A stretch of DNA of 64,000 nt from Deltaproteobacteria bacterium (GTDB lineage: Bacteria > Myxococcota_A > UBA9160 > UBA4427), in NCBI GenBank assembly GCA_016713665.1, contig JADJOR010000025.1:1-64000 (forward strand). Direction: 5' to 3'. Within the stretch, counting starts at the first letter, position 1, and each line of letters begins with the position of its first letter. Positions 1 through 9,081 of this stretch are shown in pieces. Below the pieces are notes generated by a model. The model made no database searches and was not told the origin of the DNA. It was given only the letters and a program-made list of their open reading frames with translations. The translations under genes and the position numbers were made by a program.

Positions 1-97
1 TGTCCCTCCGCAGATCCCACTCCTCGTTCCCCTCGCGGCCCTCGGCGTCCCTGGTCACACCCCGGAGGGTGCCGCGTTGCTGATTATCGCGGCTTGA
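1..97 (+). CDS. C-terminal fragment of a possible membrane transporter (5' incomplete)
   Basis: An open frame enters the window at position 2 and stops with TGA at 95-97, giving 31 residues of hydrophobic, proline- and glycine-punctuated sequence (IPLLVPLAALGVPGHTPEGA, then ALLIIAA). The pattern is reminiscent of the end of a dicarboxylate/amino acid:cation symporter, but the piece is too short for a family call. It could also be a chance frame in GC-rich DNA. Nothing recognisable lies between it and creD. Confidence 0.3.
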   Translation, partial: VPPQIPLLVPLAALGVPGHTPEGAALLIIAA

Positions 98-294
98 ATT
101 TCTGCGGGTCGGGGGCTGGCATTTTGGGGTTCGGATTCATCGAAGTCGGGTCGTCGGTGGCCTTTCATCGGGTAGGGAGTTGGCTCGAGGCCAATGCCGA
201 ACGGTGTCGCTTTCCATCGGGGTCTGGTTTGGGCTGCCCCTCCGGTTCTGGGTTTGGGGCACCGACCATTGCCGGGGGCATTTCCGGGCCCGGT

Positions 295-1707
295 CTACGG
301 CTCCGTGGCGGCGCCGAGGGTCGCCCCCCGGCCGACTGTGTACCAGTCGATTTTTCGGGTGGCGTACATGATGGCGGCGAGGATGGCGAAGAGGCCGAGG
401 GAGCCGATCAGGAGGGCGTAGTCCTCGTTGTTGAGGAGGACGTAGAGGTAGCCATAGAGGAGGGCGACGCCGGTTCCGACGACGAGGGCTCGGGGGCGGC
501 TGCCGAGGGCGACGGCGGAGTAGGCGGTGATCATGGCGATGATGGAGAGGCTCGCGAGGGCGTAGGCGGCTGGGAAGCCGATGTGTTCGGCGAGGGAGAG
601 CTCGAGCAGGTAGAAGAGGCAGAGGGCGCCACCGAGCATCAGGTATTGGATGGGGTGGACGCGGAGGCCGGCGAGAATCTCGACGAGCCAGATGGTCGCG
701 AACGTGAGCAGGATGAAGAGGCTCGCGTATTTCACGCTGCGTTCGGCCATGCGGTAGTGGTCGACGGGGTCGATGAAGCCGACGCCGAAGCGGGCGGCGT
801 CGATGGATTCCTGCATGGGGGTGGTGCTCTTCCAGGCTTGCGGGAAGTTGCGGCCGAGGAAGGGGATGGACCAGCGGGCTTCGAAGGTGTTCGCGGTGAT
901 CTTTCGGTCGGTGGGGAGCCAGTTGCCCTGGAACGTGGGGTTGCCGCTGTCGGCGCTGAGCAGGACTTCGGTCTGTTTGCCGAAGGGGGCGAAGTAGACG
1001 GCGACGCTGCCGTTGAGCGCGAGCGGGAATTCGAAGCGGAAGCGGTCGGGCGCCTTCGCGGACGGCGGCTGGGCGGGAGTCGCGCTCGCGGGTTCTTCGG
1101 TCGAGAGGTCGACGACGGCGTGGATGCCGGGGCTGGCTTCGGCGAGGCCGCCGTTGCCGGGGAGGAAGGGGACGGGGGCGCCGTTCCAGCGGACGTCGGT
1201 CTCCTGCTGGATGGCGCGGGCGTCGGAGAGGCCGACGGCGAGATGGGCGCGGTCCCAGGCGATCTCGGCTTTGTCGAGTCCGAGGGCGGCGAAGTCGGGC
1301 TTCGCGAACTCGCCTTCGACGCGGAGGTCGAGGCGGTAGACGGGGACGGAGAAGATGCCGCGCTGTCGGGTCTCGGAGTGGATCGTGCCGCGCAGGGAGA
1401 CGGTGTCGGGGAGGAAGACGGCGGTATGGGTCTCGGACCGCGGGATGGTCTGGCCGCCGGAGCCGGTCTCGGCCCACCGGATGGTGTAGGGCACGACGAG
1501 GGCGGGGCCGGAGAGATGTTGGGTGCGGCCCCATTTGGAGGCGATCTCTTCGACGGTGGACTCGCGGCGGGCCTGTCGTTCGGAGATCAGGCCGCTGATC
1601 ATGCCGATCGGAATCAGCAGGACGAGCGCGAGGAGTCCGATCGAGAAGAGCCGCAGGATCTGGGACTGGAAGAGCGAGGTCGAGAGGCGTTCGAGCGGAT
1701 CGGCCAC
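295..1707 (-). CDS. creD: CreD-family inner membrane protein
   Basis: The 470-residue protein matches the CreD/Cet family in length and layout. It has one N-terminal membrane helix (about residues 12-34, LRLFSIGLLALVLLIPIGMI), a large periplasmic beta-rich region containing the family-like stretches GPALVVPY and FQGNWLPTDR, and a C-terminal block of about five helices (about 325-460). CreD belongs to the CreBC envelope-stress regulon in enterobacteria, where it affects envelope integrity and beta-lactam or colicin tolerance; its biochemical role is unknown. The start is GTG at 1707, placed just before the first helix and preceded by AGGAG. It lies 92 bp downstream of recQ on the same strand. 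No creB or creC is in the window. Confidence 0.85.
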   Translation of the reverse strand: MADPLERLSTSLFQSQILRLFSIGLLALVLLIPIGMISGLISERQARRESTVEEIASKWGRTQHLSGPALVVPYTIRWAETGSGGQTIPRSETHTAVFLPDTVSLRGTIHSETRQRGIFSVPVYRLDLRVEGEFAKPDFAALGLDKAEIAWDRAHLAVGLSDARAIQQETDVRWNGAPVPFLPGNGGLAEASPGIHAVVDLSTEEPASATPAQPPSAKAPDRFRFEFPLALNGSVAVYFAPFGKQTEVLLSADSGNPTFQGNWLPTDRKITANTFEARWSIPFLGRNFPQAWKSTTPMQESIDAARFGVGFIDPVDHYRMAERSVKYASLFILLTFATIWLVEILAGLRVHPIQYLMLGGALCLFYLLELSLAEHIGFPAAYALASLSIIAMITAYSAVALGSRPRALVVGTGVALLYGYLYVLLNNEDYALLIGSLGLFAILAAIMYATRKIDWYTVGRGATLGAATEP

Positions 1708-1799
1708 GGGCGCGGGTCTCCTGGGCGGCGGGGAGCCGGGATCAGGGATGCGATCTCGGTGGGGCCGCGTTCGAGCCGTGGGACGTCGATCGCGCGAAG

Positions 1800-3843
1800 T
1801 TAGTTCTGGGCTCGGGACGGGCTCTCGCCGAGCACGCGCAGAAAGCCCGCGCCGTACTTCTTCGCCTTGGTCTCGCCGATGCCGTGGATCTGGAGGAGCT
1901 CGCGTTCGTTCTGGGGGGCACGCTCGGCCATCTCGCGCAGGGTCCGGTCGCTTGCGACGACGTAGGAGGGGACGGCTTCGGCCTGAGCGACACGCAGGCG
2001 GTGGGCCCGGAGCGCTTCGAAGCGGGCGAGGGCGGGGCCGTCGAGGATGTCGCTCGGGGTGGAGCTCGAGCCCGCGTCGGTGCCGCCCGCGCCGCCGCGC
2101 TTGCGGACGACGAAGGCGTTGCCACGGCTCGAGTTGCCGGAGGTGTTGCCGGCGGCGCTTCCGGCAGAAGTGCCAGCCGCGCCACGGAACCGCGCGTTCT
2201 CGTCCGGCGGAAGCAGGATGCGGGCCTGGCGCTCGCCGCGCATGACGGCGGCGCCGGTCTTCGTGAGCACGACGACGGGGCGGTCGCCGCCGTCGAAGTC
2301 GACCCAGCCGGCGGTGACACACCGGCGCAGGAGCCGCGTCAGCCAGAGCTCGGAGCGGTCGCCGAGGATGCCGAAGGTCGGGGTCCGGTCGAGGCCCGCG
2401 GTCCGGAGGCGCGGGTCGTCGACGCCGCGCAGGAGCGCCTCGGCGGCCGAGAGGCCGTAGCGGCCCTGGATGCGGGCGACGGCGGAGAGGGCTTTGCGGA
2501 CGATGAGGGTGACCTCTTCGTCGCTCTCGGCGTTGCCGAGGCTCTCGCCCCGGGCGAGGCGCATGCAGACGTCGCAGCGGCCGCAGCCGGCGAGGGTCTC
2601 TTCTTCGTCCCCGAAATAGCGCAGGATCGCGTCGTGGCGGCAGCTGCCGCCCTCGGCGAAGCGCATGAGCTCGAGGAAGAGCGACCAGCGGTGTTTGGCG
2701 GACTCCTGGCCTTCGGGCGTTCCGTCGGCGTCGCCGTCGACGAGCGCCCGGCGGCGGGCGATGTCGCCGGGGCCGACCAGCATGAGGGCGACGGCGTCCT
2801 TGCCGTCCCGGCCGCCGCGGCCGACCTCCTGGTAGTAGGCCTCGATCGAGCCGGGGGGGGCGAGATGGATCACGGCGCGGACGTCGGCGCGGTCGATGCC
2901 CATGCCGAAGGCGTTGGTCGCGACGACGATCTCGAGCTCGCCCTGGGCGAAGGCCTGGGAGACTTTGTCGCGATGTTCGCCGGTGAGGCCGGCGTGATAG
3001 GTCTCGACGCGCCAGCCGTCGCCGGCGAGGCGGTCGCGCTCGAGCTCGGTGCTCTTGCGGGTCGGGCCGTAGAGGATCGCGGTCCCGCGGCCGGAGCCGG
3101 GGAGGCCGAGCGCTTCGTAGAGCGTGTCGTCGACCAGGCGGCGGCGATCGGCGGCGCGCTCGACTTCGGCGATCCGCAGCGCCAGGTTCGGGCGCGCGAA
3201 GCCGCGGACGATCTGCGGGGTCTCGGGCGGGAGGCCCAGGCGGGCGACGATCTCGTCGCGGACGTAGGGGGTCGCGGTCGCGGTGCAGGCGAGCACGCGG
3301 GCGCTCGGGATGGGCCGCGAGGACGCGGCCGATTTCGAGGTACTCAGGGCGGAAGTCGTGGCCCCACTCGCTGATGCAGTGGGCCTCGTCGATGGCGAAG
3401 AGCGGACAGTCGAGCTTGCGCAGGATTTCGCGGAAGCGCGGGAAGACGAGGCGTTCCGGGGCGACGTAGAGCAGCTGGAACTGGCCGCGCTCGAGGCCGT
3501 CGAGGCGGCGGAAGAGCTCGTCGCTCTCGAGGGTCGAGGCGAGGAAGGTCGCGGCGATGCCTCGGCGCTCGAGGGCGTCGACCTGGTCGCGCATGAGCGC
3601 GATCAGGGGCGAGACGACGATCGTGGTCCCGCCGAGGACGAGGGCGGGGAGCTGGTAGCAGAGGCTCTTGCCGCCGCCGGTCGGGGCGACGAGCAGGAGG
3701 CGGCGGGACTCGAGCAGGCCCTCGATCGCCTCGCGCTGGCCGGCGCGGAAGGCGTCGTGGCCGAGGCGATGGAGCGCGTTCTCGAGCAGGAGGTCCCGCG
3801 CGAGGCCGGGGCGAGTGAGCGAGCTTTCGTCGGCTTTTTGCAT
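1800..3843 (-). pseudogene. recQ: RecQ ATP-dependent DNA helicase, interrupted by a frameshift
   Basis: The two halves together form a full RecQ. The 5' half (3843 to about 3300, starting MQKADESS) carries the Walker A motif APTGGGKS and the Walker B box DEAHC. The 3' half (about 3300 to 1800) carries ACTATATP, the helicase C-terminal motifs (GMGIDRADVRAVIH, QEVGRGGRDG), the zinc-binding segment CRHDAILRYF...CGRCDVC, and a C-terminal HRDC domain. The frames shift at about 3297-3306, within a run of C and G. Removing one base there restores HPERRVLACTATATP, the expected helicase motif III. RecQ unwinds DNA 3'-5' in recombination and fork repair. The break may be a sequencing error or a recent mutation, since both halves remain well conserved. 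Confidence 0.85.
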
Positions 3844-3959
3844 GGGAGGCGAGGACGCTAGCACGCAGGCCCCCGGTCCGAGGGGGCGTGAACCGGCGGC
3901 TTCGGGCAACATCGGGCGAAGGGCGCCGAGCCCGAGCAAGAGAGAGGAGATCGACCGCG

Positions 3960-4370
3960 ATGGTGGAGATGAAGCTCGTCTACGAAGGAGGTCTGCACAC
4001 GACCGCCGTCCACGGCCCGTCGAAGGCGAGCCTCGACACGGATGCCCCCGTCGACAATCAGGGCAAGGGCGCGTCCTTCTCGCCGACGGACCTGCTCGCG
4101 GCGTCCCTCGGGACCTGCATGCTGACGACGATGGGCATCCTCGCGCAGCGCGAGGGCTGGAAGATCGACGGCGCCCGGGCGCGGGTCGAGAAGCACATGA
4201 GCCTCGAGCCGCGGCGCCGGGTCGGGCGCGTCGTCGTCGAGATGGAGATGCCGAAGGGTGTGCCGTCGGCGGCGCGGGAGCGGCTGAAGGAGGCGGCGGA
4301 TCGGTGTCCCGTCGCCTGCTCGATCCATCCGGATACGAAGGTCGAGCTCTCGGTCCGCTGGCCGGATTGA
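3960..4370 (+). CDS. OsmC family peroxiredoxin-like protein
   Basis: A 136-residue OsmC/Ohr-fold protein. The family reduces organic hydroperoxides with a pair of cysteines. Here the helix motif SPTDLLAASLGTCMLTTM carries Cys53, and RCPVACSIHP carries Cys116 and Cys120. The early segment TDAPVDNQGKGASFSPTDLL is typical of the YhfA/OsmC-like branch. The start ATG at 3960 has AGAGAGGAGA upstream. An in-frame ATG at 3888 lies upstream but would add a basic, non-conserved extension. It is divergent from recQ and 29 bp before a GST-like gene, so the two may form a small redox unit. Confidence 0.85.
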   Translation: MVEMKLVYEGGLHTTAVHGPSKASLDTDAPVDNQGKGASFSPTDLLAASLGTCMLTTMGILAQREGWKIDGARARVEKHMSLEPRRRVGRVVVEMEMPKGVPSAARERLKEAADRCPVACSIHPDTKVELSVRWPD

Positions 4371-4399
4371 GCGCGGGCGCGGGCGAGGGGGCGACGGCG

Positions 4400-5338
4400 A
4401 TGCGTTATGCGGTCTACGGCGACCTCGGGTCGCGCGACGCGATCGCCCTCGTGCTCGGGCTCGACGCGATGGGGCTCGACTTCGACTTCGTGGCCGAGAC
4501 GCCGGCTCTCTCGCTCGCGCTGGCTTCTCGCGCCGGGCGCGATGCCGGTCCGTATCTGCGCACGCCGGAGGGCTTCGTCCTCGGCGAGCTCGCGGCGATC
4601 CTCGATCATCTCGAGCGGATGCATCCGGACCGGCCGTGGCGACCGACGACGCCGGTGCGCCGGATCTGCGGGCGGTTGCTCGAAGACTGGATCGAGCTCT
4701 GGCTGCCGCTCTGGCCGGAGCGTTCGGCGGCCATCGTCGAAGGGCTCGCGGCGCATCTCGCGCGGAGCGGCTTCCTGCTCGGAAGGAAGCCCTGGCGCGC
4801 CGACGCCGCGCTCGCGGCCTGGCTCGAGGCCGACGTGCTCGTCGATCCGGCGCTGCGGGCCCACGTCGAGGCGCGGGCGCCGGGGTTGATCGCGTTCGGG
4901 ACGCGGGTGCGCGCGGCGGTGCGTGGGGGCGGGCGCGGGGATGCGGGCGGAGAAAAGAGGGAGGTCGCGGCACCTCGGCCGGGTGCGCAGTCGGTGCGAA
5001 GCGCCGCGCCGGCAGACGACGATGCGATTCCGCTTTCGCTGCTGGCCGTCCTCGGCGAGCTCGCCCACGACTACCACGGCTATCTCGAGGCGAATCGCGC
5101 GGCGCTCGCCGAGGGCGAAGAGCGTGTCGAGCTCGATCTCGGCTTCGGGCCGATGGTGCTCCCGGCGTGGCCGGAGCACGAGGCGCGGCGCGCGGCGATC
5201 GGGCGCGAGATCGCGGGGCTTCCCGCGGCGACGCGGCGGGCGGTGCGTCAGATGCTCGAGCCGCTCGGGGCCTGGCGGGCGCTCGCGCTGCCGCAGGCCG
5301 GGGGCGAGCTCGAGCTCGGCGATCCACGGAGCTTGTAG
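4400..5338 (+). CDS. Glutathione S-transferase-like protein
   Basis: A 312-residue protein. The N-terminal roughly 75 residues look like a thioredoxin/GST fold (MRYAVYG...GLDFDFVAETPALS...TPEGFVLGELAAILDHLERM), where the E-L/A segment replaces the usual glutathione-binding E-S-x-A-I motif. An alpha-helical GST_C-like region follows (DWIELWLPLWPE...FLLGRKPWRADAALAAWL). After an Arg/Gly-rich linker (about 170-205) there is a second helical segment (LAVLGELAHDYHGYLEANRAAL), making it longer than a normal GST of about 210 residues. The substrate is unknown. It follows osmC closely on the same strand. Without a clear catalytic Ser, Tyr or Cys it may be non-catalytic. Confidence 0.65.
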   Translation: MRYAVYGDLGSRDAIALVLGLDAMGLDFDFVAETPALSLALASRAGRDAGPYLRTPEGFVLGELAAILDHLERMHPDRPWRPTTPVRRICGRLLEDWIELWLPLWPERSAAIVEGLAAHLARSGFLLGRKPWRADAALAAWLEADVLVDPALRAHVEARAPGLIAFGTRVRAAVRGGGRGDAGGEKREVAAPRPGAQSVRSAAPADDDAIPLSLLAVLGELAHDYHGYLEANRAALAEGEERVELDLGFGPMVLPAWPEHEARRAAIGREIAGLPAATRRAVRQMLEPLGAWRALALPQAGGELELGDPRSL

Positions 5339-5349
5339 GGCACGAATCC

Positions 5350-6051
5350 TCAGCGCAGATCGAAGAGAAGAAGCTCCGTACCGCCTGCGCTCTCGAGCTC
5401 GAGCTTCGCCGCGTCCTCGATCGAGGCGCCGTCGCCGGCCTCGAGGCGCGTGCCGCCGACGGCGACGTCGCCGTCGACGACCTGGATCCAGAGGCCGCGG
5501 CCGGGACGCGTCTCGTGGACGAGCTTGCGACCCGCGTCGAGGCGGCCGAGGTAGACGTCGGCGTCGGCGCGGATCGCGATCGCGCCGTCCCGCGGATTTC
5601 CCGAGAAGACGAGGTTCAGGCTGTTCGGCTTCGTCTCGCTCGGGAGCTGCTTCTCCGCATAACGCGGATCGCCTCCGGTCCCGTCGGGCAGGATCCAGAT
5701 CTGCAGGAAGTGGACGCGCTCGCTCCGCGAGGGATTGAACTCGCTGTGGGTCACCCCGGAGCCGGCGCTCATGTACTGGAGCGCGCCGGTCTCGATGATG
5801 CTGCCGTTGCCCATCGAGTCCTTGTGTTCCAGGCGCCCTTCGAGGACGTAGGAGAGGATCTCGGCGTCCTTGTGGCCGTGGGTTCCGAAGCCCTGGCCGG
5901 GCTCGACGACGTCGTCGTTGAGGACGCGGAGCTTGCGGAAGCCCATGTGGGCGGGGTCGCGGTATTCGCCGAAGGAGAAGGTGTGCTGGCTGTGGAGCCA
6001 GCCGAGCTCGGTCTGGCCGCGGGCGGCGGCGGGGCGTCGCGTGATCTTCAT
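5350..6051 (-). CDS. Pirin family protein (cupin, quercetin dioxygenase-like)
   Basis: A 233-residue bicupin of the pirin/YhhW family. The N-terminal cupin has the full metal-binding set expected for the family: His58 and His60 in GTHGHKD, His102 and Glu104 in THSEFNPS. It also has the signature LRVLNDDVVEPGQGFGTHGH. Pirins bind one Fe or Ni ion; bacterial members act as quercetin 2,3-dioxygenases in vitro or as redox-sensing partner proteins. The start ATG at 6051 has GGAGG about 8 bases upstream on the minus strand. Its stop lies 11 bp from the end of the convergent GST-like gene. Confidence 0.9.
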   Translation of the reverse strand: MKITRRPAAARGQTELGWLHSQHTFSFGEYRDPAHMGFRKLRVLNDDVVEPGQGFGTHGHKDAEILSYVLEGRLEHKDSMGNGSIIETGALQYMSAGSGVTHSEFNPSRSERVHFLQIWILPDGTGGDPRYAEKQLPSETKPNSLNLVFSGNPRDGAIAIRADADVYLGRLDAGRKLVHETRPGRGLWIQVVDGDVAVGGTRLEAGDGASIEDAAKLELESAGGTELLLFDLR

Positions 6052-6280
6052 GGTCGGGTCCTCCTTCGGGAGTGGGGGCGTCGTTCGCCAGGATAGCCGC
6101 CGCCCATGCGGGACGTCGGCCGCCGTCGTCGTGTGAAGCGGTTCACAGAGCGAGCGGAGAATTCGCTCGCGAGCCGTCCACGGCACGACCCTCCTGATCC
6201 GAACGGGAACATTCTCTTCGAAGGCGGACGGCGCACGCAATTCATCGCGTCGCGCGCGAGCCGCCAGGAGGAGAGAAGTC

Positions 6281-7879
6281 ATGTTCCATCGATCGGGTTC
6301 ACGTCGGCCATCTCGAAGCGGGCTCGGGCTGCGCACGTCCGTCCTCGGCGTACTGGCGCTCGCGCTCGCTGCTCCGGCCTCGGCGCAGCTCGTGGGCGGC
6401 GGCAACGCCTTCCTGCGAAAGGACACCAACGTCGTCGTGCAGGAGCTCTCGCGCCACCTGCCGGCGAGCGGTGTGCGCAAGCAGACCCGCTATCTCGGCA
6501 ACTTCCGCTGGGAGACGATCCAGACCCTGTCGGTCCTCGCGGAGACGCGGACCGGCCTCTCGAGCCGCTACTGGAAGAGCGACACCCGGAGCTGGAGCCC
6601 CTGGGTCCATCACGGCAATCCCCTCGGCGCGCCGATCCAGCGGATTTCGGGCAGCGGCGACTCCCCCGGTATCGATACCGGCCTCACGCTCGTCCCGGGT
6701 TATGCGGCTTCGGGCGAGGACTGGAGCGCCTATCAAGGCGTCGGTCTTCCGACGACCGTGCCCGGGATCGAGGTCGACTTCAAGACGGGAATCCACCAGA
6801 TCGACCCCGTCGCGCGGACGCTCGTCGCGGGTCAGAACTTCCCGGGGTTCCCGACCGTGATCTCGCCGACTCTTCCGGCGAACTACCGCCACTTCAACCC
6901 GCAGACGGCGCTGACCTCGCCCTCGCCCCAGGGCTCTGGGCGCCTGGTCCGTCGCGTGTTCGGGACCGGCGTGCCGCGGGGCTACGTCAAGTCCGCGCGC
7001 TTCGAAGGCGCGGGCATCCCGCTCGTCGAGCTGCGGCGCGATCACGACTCGCAGTTCCCGCAGTGGATCGATCACGGTTGGCCCTTCGAGACGACCGGTG
7101 TCGCCGTCGGCCCCGGCGGTGCGGCGTCCATCATCCACAACTACCTGGCCGGTGCGACCCCCATGGATCGCGTCGAGCAGCGCTATGTCTTCGTCGCGAC
7201 CAACCCATCCGACGACGGCTACGGCGAGGGACTGAACGGAGAATGGATCAAGTATCGGCTGGGCAACGAGATCCAGGGCCACTACTGGAACGACCTCGGC
7301 TCGGCCGGCGGTCTCGTCTACGGGACCCCCCTCGCGATCCCCTACTACACCAACATCCCGGCGAGCGGCGGGCTCGGTCGCCTCGTCGTCTTCGCGGTCG
7401 CGAGTACCAGCAACGGCTTCGTCCTGAAGTCGCGCTACCACGACGGGAACGGATGGGATGGCCAGTGGCAGCATTGGGGCGCCCCGCCCGTCCTCGGCGG
7501 CGACAAGTTCAAGCTGACCTCCTCCGTCGTCTACTGGGACGGGACGCCGAACGTGCTCGCGAACCTGCGGATCAGCGCGTTCGGGTACTCGGAGGAGAAC
7601 ACGAGCGCGGGCCGTGTCGGGAAGCTCGTCGAGTTCCATTGGGACGGCGCGTCCTGGCGCTTCGCCGCGCCGCGCACCGCCCCCGATGGCAAGAGCTTCC
7701 GGACCAGCCACGCGAGCGTGATCGAGCAGGGCAATACCGACCGGATCGTCGTGGTCGGCCGGACCAGCACCGGCCGGATCTACGAATTCTCACGGGAGGT
7801 CTCGAACGGCCAGCTGCTGTCGGAGAACTGGGCCGACCTGTCCTGGGAGGACGTCACGCTGACGCGCGCCGGGCTCTGA
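6281..7879 (+). CDS. Secreted protein of unknown function, possible beta-propeller lectin
   Basis: A 532-residue protein with a clear Sec signal peptide (LGVLALALAAPASA, cut before QLVGGG). The mature part is rich in Gly, Trp and aromatic strands and repeats motifs such as SWSPWVHHGNP, QFPQWIDHGWP and GQWQHWGAPP at intervals, often W-x(2-3)-W/H-G-x-P. This spacing is reminiscent of PLL/fucolectin-type or tectonin propellers, which is inference only. No catalytic motif is recognised. AGGAGGAG sits just upstream of the ATG at 6281. It is a single-gene unit followed by two strong hairpins. Confidence 0.6.
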   Translation: MFHRSGSRRPSRSGLGLRTSVLGVLALALAAPASAQLVGGGNAFLRKDTNVVVQELSRHLPASGVRKQTRYLGNFRWETIQTLSVLAETRTGLSSRYWKSDTRSWSPWVHHGNPLGAPIQRISGSGDSPGIDTGLTLVPGYAASGEDWSAYQGVGLPTTVPGIEVDFKTGIHQIDPVARTLVAGQNFPGFPTVISPTLPANYRHFNPQTALTSPSPQGSGRLVRRVFGTGVPRGYVKSARFEGAGIPLVELRRDHDSQFPQWIDHGWPFETTGVAVGPGGAASIIHNYLAGATPMDRVEQRYVFVATNPSDDGYGEGLNGEWIKYRLGNEIQGHYWNDLGSAGGLVYGTPLAIPYYTNIPASGGLGRLVVFAVASTSNGFVLKSRYHDGNGWDGQWQHWGAPPVLGGDKFKLTSSVVYWDGTPNVLANLRISAFGYSEENTSAGRVGKLVEFHWDGASWRFAAPRTAPDGKSFRTSHASVIEQGNTDRIVVVGRTSTGRIYEFSREVSNGQLLSENWADLSWEDVTLTRAGL

Positions 7880-7930
7880 TCCGCACCGGGCTCGGACGAG
7901 CAGGGTATCGCCGGGCCGAGTGAGCGGAGC

Positions 7931-7960
7931 GCGCCCGCCCCGTGCGATCGGGGCGGGCGC
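7931..7960 (+). terminator. Perfect 12-bp hairpin after the secreted-protein gene
   Basis: GCGCCCGCCCCG pairs perfectly with CGGGGCGGGCGC across the loop TGCGAT, 52 bp after the stop codon of the upstream gene. There is no T-run, so it may be a pause or processing hairpin rather than a classical terminator. Confidence 0.5.
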
Positions 7961-7987
7961 CGATGAGCTCGAAGGAATGAGGTCGAG

Positions 7988-8028
7988 GACGCGCCGGAGG
8001 GTCTCCCGCCGGCGCGTCTCTTCATTCT
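7988..8028. terminator. Probable bidirectional intrinsic terminator
   Basis: GACGCGCCGG (7988-7997) pairs perfectly with CCGGCGCGTC (8009-8018), with further GGG/CCC pairing inside the loop, followed on the plus strand by TCTTCATTCT. It sits between two convergent genes (the secreted protein ending at 7879 and the SDR ending at 8050) and could stop both transcripts. Confidence 0.6.
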
Positions 8029-8049
8029 GGCTGCGTCATTCTCCGTCCG

Positions 8050-8967
8050 TCATTCCCCGCGCATGGCCGCGTCGTAGGCCGCCTGGCCCACGACGCCCTT
8101 CGCGACCTCTTCGAGCCACGGGAACTTCCGGATCGTGTGGCCGCCGTCGACGGTCAGCGCTTCGCCGGTGATCCAGATCGACTCGGGGCCGGCGAGGAAG
8201 CGGATCGCGCGGGCGATGTCGCCGGGCTCGCCCTCGTGGCGGATCGGCTGCTCGGCGAGGAACGCCTCGATCAGCGGCCGCGCACCGAACATGCCGTCCG
8301 TCGCGCCGGTCCGCGTCAGCCCCGGCCGCACGGCGTTGATGCGGACACCCTGCCGGCCGAGCTCGTCGGCGGCGACCTTGACGAGCTGATCGCAGGCCGC
8401 CTTCGCCGCACAGTAGGCCGCGAGGAACGGCGACGACATCACGGCCGCCGTCGACGAGACGGCGACGATCGAGCCGCCGCCCTTGCGGACCATCGCGCGC
8501 CCGGCGTACTTGATGAGCAGGAAGATCGGCCGGACGTTGGCGTCGATCGTCCGGCTGAAGTCGTCGTCGTCGTAGGCGAGCACGGGGGAGAAGTTGCCGC
8601 CGCCGGGCACGCTGACGGCGATGTCGAGGCCGGTCGTTCCGGCGGCCTCGTCGACGGCGGCCTTGACCTGCGCGCCATCGAGGCCATCGACGACGCGCGT
8701 CGCGATGCGGCTCTTCGCGTCGGGCAGCTTCGCGACGACCTGCTGCGCCGCCGCTTCGAGCCTCTCCTTGCCCCGTGCGCACATCAGGACGAAGGCCCCG
8801 TCGACGGCGAGCGCCTCGGCGGTCGCGAGTCCGATCCCGCTGCTCGCGCCGATCACGATCGCGCGCTGGCCAGCGAGACTGCCGGGGCCGCCGATGCGGT
8901 TGCCGATGGGGCGGGCGTTGGACAGGGGGGCGGCGGTCTTCGGCGTGGAAAAGGAGGGATTCGACAT
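8050..8967 (-). CDS. SDR family NAD(P)-dependent oxidoreductase
   Basis: A 305-residue classical short-chain dehydrogenase. The Rossmann glycine motif is GASSGIG, the strand-4 motif region reads VSVPGGGN (replacing the usual NNAG), the catalytic Ser lies in VAVSSTAAV, and the active-site Y-x-x-x-K is YCAAK. The C-terminal ITGEALTVDGGHTI is typical. A roughly 25-residue N-terminal extension precedes the Rossmann fold. The unusual V-P-G-G-G in place of N-N-A-G may alter cofactor or substrate geometry. Substrate unknown. GAGGAG precedes the ATG at 8967. It diverges from the ATPase gene at 9082. Confidence 0.88.
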   Translation of the reverse strand: MSNPSFSTPKTAAPLSNARPIGNRIGGPGSLAGQRAIVIGASSGIGLATAEALAVDGAFVLMCARGKERLEAAAQQVVAKLPDAKSRIATRVVDGLDGAQVKAAVDEAAGTTGLDIAVSVPGGGNFSPVLAYDDDDFSRTIDANVRPIFLLIKYAGRAMVRKGGGSIVAVSSTAAVMSSPFLAAYCAAKAACDQLVKVAADELGRQGVRINAVRPGLTRTGATDGMFGARPLIEAFLAEQPIRHEGEPGDIARAIRFLAGPESIWITGEALTVDGGHTIRKFPWLEEVAKGVVGQAAYDAAMRGE

Positions 8968-9044
8968 GGGGCTCCTCGGTCGGTTGGCCGTGGGATGGCG
9001 CGGGATTTCAGGTCGAAAATCTAGCTGCGGACAGGATCACGGGT

Positions 9045-9073
9045 TTGAGTTTTTTAAAGTAGCGGTTTAGATT
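9045..9073 (+). promoter_or_regulatory. Candidate sigma-70 promoter of a leaderless ATPase gene
   Basis: TTGAGT (9045-9050), a 17-bp spacer and TAGATT (9068-9073) sit in an AT-rich patch unlike the surrounding DNA. The expected start of transcription is about 9080, only a few bases from the ATG at 9082. No Shine-Dalgarno sequence is visible, so the transcript is probably leaderless. Confidence 0.55.
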
Positions 9074-9081
9074 CCTCAATC

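Noticed and set aside
295..3939. A single 1214-codon minus-strand frame joining RecQ N-terminus to CreD
   Set aside because: The middle third is Arg/Pro-rich nonsense; the frame is continuous only because of the recQ frameshift and chance. RecQ and CreD are separate genes.
4636..6096. Long plus-strand frame across the GST-like and pirin genes
   Set aside because: Low-complexity Arg/Ala sequence without motifs; it covers two well-supported genes in other frames.
7931..7960. Reading the 12-bp hairpin as a riboswitch or small RNA
   Set aside because: It is a simple hairpin at the end of a gene with no further structure.
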